A stretch of DNA of 10,253 bases from an uncultured Oscillospiraceae bacterium (GTDB taxonomy: Bacteria > Bacillota > Clostridia > Oscillospirales > Oscillospiraceae), in the NCBI GenBank assembly GCA_947630345.1, contig CANRHF010000062.1:1-10253 (forward strand), written 5' to 3'. The notes beneath the pieces were generated by a model that was given only the letters and a program-made list of their open reading frames with translations, was not told the origin of the DNA and searched no databases. The position numbers and the translations under genes are program-made. Numbering within the stretch: the first letter of the stretch is position 1; each line of letters begins with the position of its first letter. Below are positions 5,822 to 10,253 of the stretch, one piece after another.

Positions 5822-6960
5822 AGCTGATCCTCCAGGCACCGGTAGAGGGTGTCCCGCAGCTCCGGGTGGAGATATTGAATGGTGATGAAGGAGTTGCACA
5901 CCTGCTGGGCGTAGAACAGCCCGATCTCCTGTGCCGGGTCCGCCAGGAAATAGGCCCCTGCGGCCCCGTCCCAGCCAAATTCACCCACGGGGATCTTCCC
6001 CTGAGCCGCCACCCGGCACCGAACGCCCAGGCCGTAGCTGTAGCAGCCCCGGGTGTTGGGGCTCTCCGCCACAAATTCCGGCCGCACCGGGCCCAGCTGG
6101 TCTCGGCTCATCTCCCGGATGGCCTCCCGGGACACCAGCCGGTATCCAGCGGGGGTCACGCCGCCCAGGGCCAGGGTGGTGGCCAGGCGGATGTAGTCGT
6201 CCACGGTGCTGAGGAGCCCCGCCCCGCCGGAGGCGTACTTCTCCGACAGGCGGAAGTGATTTTCCTGGCCCATGGGCTTGTGATTTCCGTGGAGATCCAG
6301 GTGCATATACTGCGTGGATAGGCGGTCAAGCTGCTCCTGGGTGGGGAAGAAGGTGGTGTCCTTCATGCCCAGCGGGCCGGTGACAAACTGGGCAACATAG
6401 TCCTCCAGGGGCTGCCCGCTGGCCTGCTCGATCACCGCACCCAGCACGTCATGACACAGGCTGTACTTAAAATGGGTCCCCGGCTGGAAGCACAGGGGGT
6501 CCCGGGCCAGACTTTTCACCAGCTCCCGGGTGGTCTGGGCGCCTTCGGCAAGGGCGGCGGCCAGGCCCGGCCGGGAAAGATCATAGTCCAATCCCCCGGT
6601 CATATTCATCAGGCGCCGCACAGTGAGCTGGGTTTTCAGAGGCTCCACGCCGTCGAAGGGCACTTTTACCGGCACCTGCCCAAATTCCGGCAGGTATTTT
6701 TCCACCGGGTCCTCCAGGGACAGCTTCCCCTCGTCCACCAGACGCAGGGCGCTGACGCAGGTGGTCAGCTTGGTGGCGGAGTAGATCCAGTAGGTGTCCG
6801 TGGAAGACACGGGAATTTTGTCCGCCGGGTCGGAAAAACCGGCGCTGTGGCGGTAGACCGGCTCCCCGTGAAGGGTCACGGCGCAGTCGCAGGCGGGAAC
6901 GCCGAAACGTTCCGCCACGTCGTCTAAAAAGGCAGTGAGGGGCGCGAAGCGATCCAGCAT
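5818..6960 (-). CDS. Serine hydrolase, beta-lactamase/esterase fold (PF00144)
   Basis: A 380-residue protein of the class C beta-lactamase/DD-peptidase/EstB-type esterase family. The nucleophile motif S-A-T-K is at residues 61-64 (WIYSATKLTTCVSALRLVDEG). The second motif reads Y166-S-L168 in FKYSLCHDVLG instead of the usual Y-x-N. The third motif, normally H/K-x-G, reads W330-D-G in FGWDGAAGAYF. There is no signal peptide, so it is cytosolic and is more likely an esterase or amidase acting on an imported compound than a resistance or cell-wall enzyme (inference). The ATG at 6960 has AAGGAGGG a few bases upstream, overlapping the stop of the upstream Gfo/Idh/MocA gene 12 bases away. The stop overlaps the DUF4434 start as ATGA, so translation is coupled. 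Confidence 0.9.
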   Translation of the reverse strand: MLDRFAPLTAFLDDVAERFGVPACDCAVTLHGEPVYRHSAGFSDPADKIPVSSTDTYWIYSATKLTTCVSALRLVDEGKLSLEDPVEKYLPEFGQVPVKVPFDGVEPLKTQLTVRRLMNMTGGLDYDLSRPGLAAALAEGAQTTRELVKSLARDPLCFQPGTHFKYSLCHDVLGAVIEQASGQPLEDYVAQFVTGPLGMKDTTFFPTQEQLDRLSTQYMHLDLHGNHKPMGQENHFRLSEKYASGGAGLLSTVDDYIRLATTLALGGVTPAGYRLVSREAIREMSRDQLGPVRPEFVAESPNTRGCYSYGLGVRCRVAAQGKIPVGEFGWDGAAGAYFLADPAQEIGLFYAQQVCNSFITIQYLHPELRDTLYRCLEDQL

Positions 6961-6972
6961 CGTCTTCCCTCC

Positions 6973-7917
6973 TTACCCGATGGCGTACATGGGCCCGGAG
7001 GCGGCGCCGTAGCCCTCCCAGAAGGCACGGCCGTCGTAGCAGGGGCCGTCCTCGGTCAGGTCCTTCAGCGCCACGGTCTTTCCGCCCTGGGCCCGGGAGG
7101 CCGCCGCCGCCAGCATCACCCGGATGGACTCGGCCAGCTCCGCCACCGGGGCCAGAATATGGGGCTTGCCCTCCATGTAGTTACAGATCTGCTCCACTAG
7201 GGCGGCGTAGAGCCGGTTGGAGTCAATTTTAAAGTGGTAGGTGGTTTTGGTGGTCATGATGGTGAGGACGAAGGGCTGCCAGGCGCCGGTGAAGGTGTTG
7301 AAAATGGCGCTCTGGCCCCCGGCGTAGGAGACGAAGTAGCTCTCGGCGTACTTTTCCCCCGCCTGACCCCGGCCCATGTACCGCACCGTCTCCGCACCGG
7401 GGCCCAGAATACCGCCGACGCACTCGGTGATGTGGACGCCGTAGTTAAATTCGTCCACCCCGGCGGTGCCGAAGACCTGAACGGTCTGGCCCCGCTCCTC
7501 CTCCGGGATGGCCAGGAATTGCTGGACCTCGTAGGCGTACCGGGCGCTGGAGGCCCCCAGGATCAACTTCCCCTGAGCGGCCAGAGCCTCCACCTTTTTC
7601 AGGTCCTTCAGGTTGCCCACCAGGGGCTTGTCGATAAACACGGGCTTGCCCCGCTCCAGGAAGGGGGCGGCGCAGCGCAGATGGTCGTCCCAGTCGCAGC
7701 CGTGGAGAAAACCAATGTCGCACAGGTCCGCCAGCTCCTCCAGGGACCGGCAGCGCTTTTCCAGGCCGAAGCGCTTCATAAAGCCCTCCACCTCGCCGTC
7801 GTCCCGGAAGGAGTCGTTGTACACGCCCACATACCTGGCCCGTTGATCCTTCTCCATGACCTCCCCGAAGCCCATGGGGTGGGAGGTGTCGATATTCACA
7901 GCGCCGACGCGGATCAT
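6973..7917 (-). CDS. Gfo/Idh/MocA family oxidoreductase
   Basis: A 314-residue NAD(P)-dependent sugar or cyclitol dehydrogenase-like protein. It has an N-terminal nucleotide-binding domain, the hallmark GKPVFIDKPLV (DKP at about 96-98, where the family usually has EKP), and the GVHITECVGGILG segment with H162 in the C-terminal substrate domain. The first loop reads VGAVNIDTSHPMGF instead of the usual GxGxxG, so cofactor binding may be altered. Family members oxidise or reduce a sugar hydroxyl. It is the first gene after the island promoter, with GTGAGGG as SD before the ATG at 7917. It lies 12 bases from the serine hydrolase gene, so the two should be co-transcribed. The substrate is not deducible. 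Confidence 0.9.
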   Translation of the reverse strand: MIRVGAVNIDTSHPMGFGEVMEKDQRARYVGVYNDSFRDDGEVEGFMKRFGLEKRCRSLEELADLCDIGFLHGCDWDDHLRCAAPFLERGKPVFIDKPLVGNLKDLKKVEALAAQGKLILGASSARYAYEVQQFLAIPEEERGQTVQVFGTAGVDEFNYGVHITECVGGILGPGAETVRYMGRGQAGEKYAESYFVSYAGGQSAIFNTFTGAWQPFVLTIMTTKTTYHFKIDSNRLYAALVEQICNYMEGKPHILAPVAELAESIRVMLAAAASRAQGGKTVALKDLTEDGPCYDGRAFWEGYGAASGPMYAIG

Positions 7918-7972
7918 AGAAAACCCTCACTTTGTCGTTTATTTCCCCCGCAGGCCGGGGATCGCCACCTAT

Positions 7973-8001
7973 ATTTAAACATATCCATGAAAAATGGTCA
8001 A
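7973..8001 (-). promoter_or_regulatory. Candidate promoter of the catabolic island
   Basis: On the minus strand TTGACC (7996-8001) is followed after 17 bases by TTAAAT (7973-7978), with a TGn extension before the -10 (TG-T-TTAAAT). A 13-base inverted repeat CCATTTTTCATGG (7985-7997) overlaps the end of the -35 and the spacer and could be an operator half-pair, though it is short. The leader to the ATG at 7917 is about 50 bases. Confidence 0.6.
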
Positions 8002-8066
8002 TCTTTCCCCGCCGGATTGTTAAGAACGGACAAAAAATAGAAAATTTCGTGCAATCCAAATAGCTC

Positions 8067-8095
8067 TTGCGCCATCCCCCGAATCGTGGTACAAT
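8067..8095 (+). promoter_or_regulatory. Extended -10 promoter of the HAD phosphatase gene
   Basis: TTGCGC (8067-8072), 17-base spacer, TACAAT (8090-8095), with TGG directly before the -10 as an extended -10 element. It lies about 22 bases before the ATG at 8118. It is divergent from, and about 65 bases away from, the catabolic-island promoter. Confidence 0.65.
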
Positions 8096-8117
8096 GGGCG
8101 GGAAAGGGGGCGGAGCC

Positions 8118-8909
8118 ATGGATCTGCGGGCGCTGCGGCTGTTCTTATTTGACCTGGACGGGACGCTGTACTTGGGGGAGACGCTGTTTCCCTTTACCAA
8201 GGAGCTGCTGGCGACCCTCCGGAAAACCGGGCGGGACTACCTGTTTATGACCAACAACTCCTCCAAAAGCGTGGCGGACTATGTAAAAAAGCTCCGCCGG
8301 CTGGGGATCCCGGCGGAGGAGTCGGATTTTGTCACCTCCGCCCAGGCGACTTTGGAGTATCTCCGGGAAACCTGCCCGGGGAAGGTACTTTACGTCTGCG
8401 GCACCGCCTCGCTCCAAGCGGAGCTGGCGGCGGGGGGCTTCCAAGTGACGGCGGACTACCGCCAGGCCCAGGCGGTGGTCATGGGCTTTGACACGGAGCT
8501 GACCTTCCGGAAGCTGGAGGATGTGTGCCGGATCCTGACCCAGCGGGAGGTGCCCTACCTGGCCACCAACCCGGATCTGGTGTGCCCCACGGAATTTGGC
8601 TCCGTGCCGGACTGCGGCAGCGTCTGCGCCATGGTGTACAACGCCACCGGCCGGCGGCCCAAGGTCCTGGGCAAGCCGGAGACGGCCATGGTTCGCCTTG
8701 CCATGGCCCGGAAGGGCGCGTCCCCCGGGGAGACGGCGGTGGTGGGGGACCGGATGTACACGGACGTCCAGTGCGGCTTAAACGCCGGGGTCGCCTCCAT
8801 TTTGGTTATGAGCGGGGAGACCACCCCGGAAATTCTGGCGGCCTACCCGGGAAAGCCCACTCTGGTCCTCCCGGACTGCGGCGCGATCCTTCGGGCCATT
8901 CAGGAATAG
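8118..8909 (+). CDS. HAD-superfamily phosphatase, NagD-like (class IIA)
   Basis: A 263-residue sugar- or glycerol-phosphate-type phosphatase of the NagD/4-nitrophenylphosphatase group, cytosolic. Motif I is FDLDGTLYLG (nucleophile D12, acid D14), motif II is MTNNSS (T45-N46), the C2 cap follows in the middle, motif III is LGKPE, and motif IV is VVGDRMYTDV. The end TLVLPDCGAILRAIQE is complete. The ATG at 8118 is chosen because AAAGGGGG lies about 8 bases upstream and the fold begins at once; codons further upstream in frame overlap the promoter. It stands alone on the + strand and converges on rpsR. It probably housekeeps phosphorylated metabolites and need not belong to the island. Confidence 0.92.
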   Translation: MDLRALRLFLFDLDGTLYLGETLFPFTKELLATLRKTGRDYLFMTNNSSKSVADYVKKLRRLGIPAEESDFVTSAQATLEYLRETCPGKVLYVCGTASLQAELAAGGFQVTADYRQAQAVVMGFDTELTFRKLEDVCRILTQREVPYLATNPDLVCPTEFGSVPDCGSVCAMVYNATGRRPKVLGKPETAMVRLAMARKGASPGETAVVGDRMYTDVQCGLNAGVASILVMSGETTPEILAAYPGKPTLVLPDCGAILRAIQE

Positions 8910-8914
8910 AAGAA

Positions 8915-8941
8915 CCCCCCAAGTCCATGGGACTCGGGGGG
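8915..8941 (-). terminator. Shared hairpin terminator between HAD gene and rpsR
   Basis: A stem of six C-G pairs (8915-8920 with 8936-8941), one A/C mismatch and five further pairs (AGTCC/GGACT) closes a three-base loop. On the minus strand it is followed by TTCTTCTATT, so it best terminates the rpsF-ssb-rpsR transcript; on the + strand the following CGTCTGTTAT is a weaker U tract. Confidence 0.75.
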
Positions 8942-8950
8942 CGTCTGTTA

Positions 8951-9187
8951 TCAATCGGCTACATAGGGCAGCAGGGCGATCTGACGGGCACGCTTGATGG
9001 CGGTGGTCAGGTCCCGCTGATGGGCGGCGCAGGTGCCGGTGGTGCGGCGGGGAAGGATCTTGCCCCGTTCCGACAGAAAACGGCGAAGCCGTGCGGTATC
9101 CTTGTAATCGATGCTGGTCACCTTATCCACGCAAAACGCGCAAACCTTCTTGCGCTTGCGGGGGCGGACACGCTGTTCGTTAGCCAC
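8951..9187 (-). CDS. rpsR: Small ribosomal subunit protein bS18
   Basis: A 78-residue ribosomal protein that binds 16S rRNA next to bS6 in the platform of the 30S subunit. It shows the basic N-terminus RVRPRKRKK, the IDYKDTARLRRFLSERGKILPRR core and the IKRARQIALLPYV ending. It has the zinc-type residue set C16-x2-C19 ... C53-x2-H56 (KVCAFC and GTCAAH), the C+ form common in Clostridia and lost in Bacillus-type paralogues. The start is GTG at 9187 with AAGGAGGT seven bases before it. Last gene of rpsF-ssb-rpsR. Confidence 0.97.
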   Translation of the reverse strand: MANEQRVRPRKRKKVCAFCVDKVTSIDYKDTARLRRFLSERGKILPRRTTGTCAAHQRDLTTAIKRARQIALLPYVAD

Positions 9188-9227
9188 GGAATAACCTCCT
9201 TATCGAAACAAAAATGTGGAAAAGCGA

Positions 9228-9716
9228 TTAGAAGGGCAGCTGGGAATCGTCGTCCTCCAGCATGGCAAAGTCCGAATTGCCGGAGGGGGCGGGGGCGGTG
9301 TAGCCGCCGTAGCTGCCTTGGGGATTGGCGGCGGGAGCGACGTAGGAATTGCCGCCGTAGCTGCCATAGCTCTGGCCGCCGCTCTCGGAATCCCGGCGGC
9401 TGTCTCCAAAGTAGACATTTTCCGCCACGATCTCAGCGCTGCGGCGCTTGTTGCCTTCCTTATCCGTCCAGTTCCGAATCTGGAGCCGGCCGGAAACCAC
9501 GGCCATACGGCCCTTGGAAAAATACTTGGAAACAAATTCACCGGTCTGCCGCCAAGCGACGCAGTCGATGAAATCCGTCTCCCGCTCGCCCCCGTCCTTG
9601 GGGGCAAAGTCCCGGTCCACCGCCAGAGTAAAGCTGGCGACGGCGATGCCGCTGCCGGTGCGGCGCAGCTCCGGGTCACGGGTCAGGCGGCCCATAATGA
9701 CAATGTGGTTCAGCAT
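9228..9716 (-). CDS. ssb: Single-stranded DNA-binding protein
   Basis: A 162-residue SSB that coats single-stranded DNA and recruits replication and repair partners. The OB fold covers about residues 1-108: it opens MLNHIVIMGRLTRDPELRRT and has FIDCVAWRQTGEFVSKYFSKG and AEIVAENVYFGD. A flexible Gly/Ser/Tyr/Ala-rich linker follows (several SYGGN-like repeats), and the acidic tip DDDSQLPF is the partner-binding peptide. The ATG at 9716 has AAGGAG overlapping the rpsF stop, nine bases away. The rpsF-ssb-rpsR order is the standard bacterial arrangement. Confidence 0.97.
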   Translation of the reverse strand: MLNHIVIMGRLTRDPELRRTGSGIAVASFTLAVDRDFAPKDGGERETDFIDCVAWRQTGEFVSKYFSKGRMAVVSGRLQIRNWTDKEGNKRRSAEIVAENVYFGDSRRDSESGGQSYGSYGGNSYVAPAANPQGSYGGYTAPAPSGNSDFAMLEDDDSQLPF

Positions 9717-9725
9717 AGTATCTCC

Positions 9726-10022
9726 TTACGCCTCCACAGCGGTGGTCAGGCAGCGAATGACGCCTTCCGTGATCTTCATTACCCGTTCCAGCTCCGCGGG
9801 GAAAGCGGGCTTGGCCTCGTAAGTCATGAGGACGTAGTAGCCTTCCGTCAGGTCGTCGATGGGATAGGCCAGACGGCGCTTGCCCCATTCGTTCACTTCG
9901 GACAGGGTACCCTCCGCCTCCACCATCGCCTTGAACTTTTCCACAAGCGCGGCGATACCCTCCTCGCCCTGGGCAGGGTCGATGATGTAGAGGACCTCGT
10001 ACTTGCCGGTGATCTTAGCCAT
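9726..10022 (-). CDS. rpsF: Small ribosomal subunit protein bS6
   Basis: A 98-residue ribosomal protein that pairs with bS18 on the 30S subunit. It shows the ferredoxin-like fold sequence KYEVLYIIDP at the N-terminus, WGKRRLAYPIDDLTEGYYVLM in the middle and ELERVMKITEGVIRCLTTAVE at the end. The start at 10022 is fixed by an AAAAGGAGGT SD about 10 bases upstream; codons further upstream in frame run through the leader and promoter and are not coding. First gene of the rpsF-ssb-rpsR operon. Confidence 0.97.
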   Translation of the reverse strand: MAKITGKYEVLYIIDPAQGEEGIAALVEKFKAMVEAEGTLSEVNEWGKRRLAYPIDDLTEGYYVLMTYEAKPAFPAELERVMKITEGVIRCLTTAVEA

Positions 10023-10051
10023 GTTGAATTGCACCTCCTTTTGGACAGTTG

Positions 10052-10071
10052 GCCCCCGGAATGCCGGGAGC
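10052..10071 (-). promoter_or_regulatory. Hairpin in the rpsF 5' leader, possible S6:S18 autoregulatory element
   Basis: In the transcript, GCTCCCGG (10071-10064) pairs with CCGGGGGC (10059-10052) around a CATT loop, with one G-U pair. The stem can be extended past a one-base bulge (TT with AA). It lies between the promoter and the SD. An S6:S18-binding leader RNA is known upstream of rpsF in many bacteria; position and a C/G-rich bulged hairpin fit, but I cannot confirm the consensus by eye. Confidence 0.4.
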
Positions 10072-10101
10072 AAGGATTTTTCCGCATACGCAGACTTAAG
10101 T

Positions 10102-10130
10102 ATTATAGGAAACTTTTTCCCGGTTGTCAA
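10102..10130 (-). promoter_or_regulatory. Consensus sigma-A promoter of rpsF-ssb-rpsR
   Basis: The minus strand reads TTGACA (10125-10130), exactly 17 bases, TATAAT (10102-10107): a perfect match to consensus in both boxes and in spacing, as expected for a highly expressed ribosomal operon. The leader to the ATG is about 70 bases. Confidence 0.9.
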
Positions 10131-10173
10131 GGCTTTTTTCGGGAAAAACCGGGATTTTTTGCTAAACTGTGGA

Positions 10174-10201
10174 TCCCGCCCGGGGAATTCCCCGGGCGGG
10201 A
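10174..10201 (-). terminator. Perfect GC-rich palindrome after an unidentified minus-strand gene
   Basis: A 12-bp perfect stem pairs 10174-10185 with 10190-10201 (TCCCGCCCGGGG and its complement) around AATT. It lies about 8 bases after the TGA of the partial gene at the right edge and upstream of the rpsF promoter. No immediate U tract follows on either strand, so it may be a terminator of lower efficiency or a transcription-separating hairpin. Confidence 0.6.
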
Positions 10202-10208
10202 CCGCCGC

Positions 10209-10253
10209 TCAATTCTCCCGCGCGAATTCCGCGCAGACCTTGACAATGTTCTC
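10209..10253 (-). CDS. C-terminal end of an unidentified gene (5' part outside window)
   Basis: The minus strand reads ENIVKVCAEFAREN followed by TGA at 10209-10211, immediately before a strong hairpin. Fourteen codons are too few to name a family. The clean end before a palindrome and the fitting codon use suggest a real gene upstream of rpsF. Confidence 0.5.
   Translation of the reverse strand, partial: ENIVKVCAEFAREN

Noticed and set aside
7946..7960. CCCCG/CGGGG hairpin in the leader of the Gfo/Idh/MocA gene as a riboswitch or attenuator
   Set aside because: Only five pairs, no U tract and a leader of about 50 bases; too small for a known riboswitch class.
9250..9400. Repetitive Gly/Ser/Tyr codons in ssb as a tandem-repeat locus
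   Set aside because: This is the ordinary low-complexity linker of SSB proteins, without exact DNA repeat units.
8525..9571. Long + strand open frame running from inside the HAD gene through rpsR and ssb
   Set aside because: It overlaps the HAD gene out of frame and is antisense to two conserved genes; composition is that of a shadow frame.
1..10253. Mobile elements, CRISPR arrays, tRNA or rRNA genes, attachment sites
   Set aside because: No transposase or integrase motifs, no spaced direct repeats, no tRNA cloverleaf and no rRNA-like sequence were seen on either strand.

Overview
The window looks like chromosome from a GC-rich, low-redox Firmicute. The best fit is an Oscillospiraceae-type gut Clostridium (Flavonifractor, Lawsonibacter or Oscillibacter relatives). 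Reasons: strong AGGAGG ribosome binding sites, GTG/ATG starts, high-GC codon choice, a DUF624/YesL protein, an RNase J, and a bS18 with the zinc-type Cys residues. This assignment is by inspection only.

Layout. The left edge holds the 3' end of an RNase J gene on the + strand, closed by a strong hairpin terminator. From 441 to 7917 the minus strand carries a carbohydrate-type catabolic island, read right to left. A promoter near 7973-8001 drives a Gfo/Idh/MocA oxidoreductase, a beta-lactamase-fold serine hydrolase, a DUF4434 glycosidase-like protein and two sugar ABC permease genes, ending at a hairpin at 3938-3968. A second promoter sits inside or just beyond that hairpin. It drives a DUF624 membrane protein, a metal-site amidohydrolase, a second amidohydrolase-like protein without the metal ligands, and an FAD-dependent oxidoreductase. 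These last four overlap by 8-17 bases and so form a tight operon. No transcription factor gene and no complete solute-binding protein gene are present.

The island is damaged in the middle. Around 5024-5030 the DUF4434 gene stops matching its family and runs straight into the last ~60 codons of a MalF-like permease in another frame. The end of DUF4434, the start of permease 1 and probably a binding-protein gene are missing. Just downstream, permease 2 has its best start (ATG at 4832, good SD) out of frame by one base because of an A8 run; seven As would restore a normal 282-residue permease. Either the transporter is decaying in this strain, or the A8 run is a slippage switch, or both are assembly errors.

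To the right of the island are a + strand NagD-like HAD phosphatase with its own extended -10 promoter, and a convergent minus-strand rpsF-ssb-rpsR operon. That operon has a textbook consensus promoter (TTGACA-N17-TATAAT), a structured 5' leader and a shared terminator. The extreme right holds the last 14 codons of an unidentified minus-strand gene followed by a perfect GC-rich palindrome.

Working idea (inference): import of a glycoside or modified sugar, deacylation or hydrolysis by the serine hydrolase and amidohydrolase, and redox chemistry by the Gfo/Idh/MocA and FAD enzymes. The substrate cannot be read from the sequence. There is no stretch above 300 bases without a gene.
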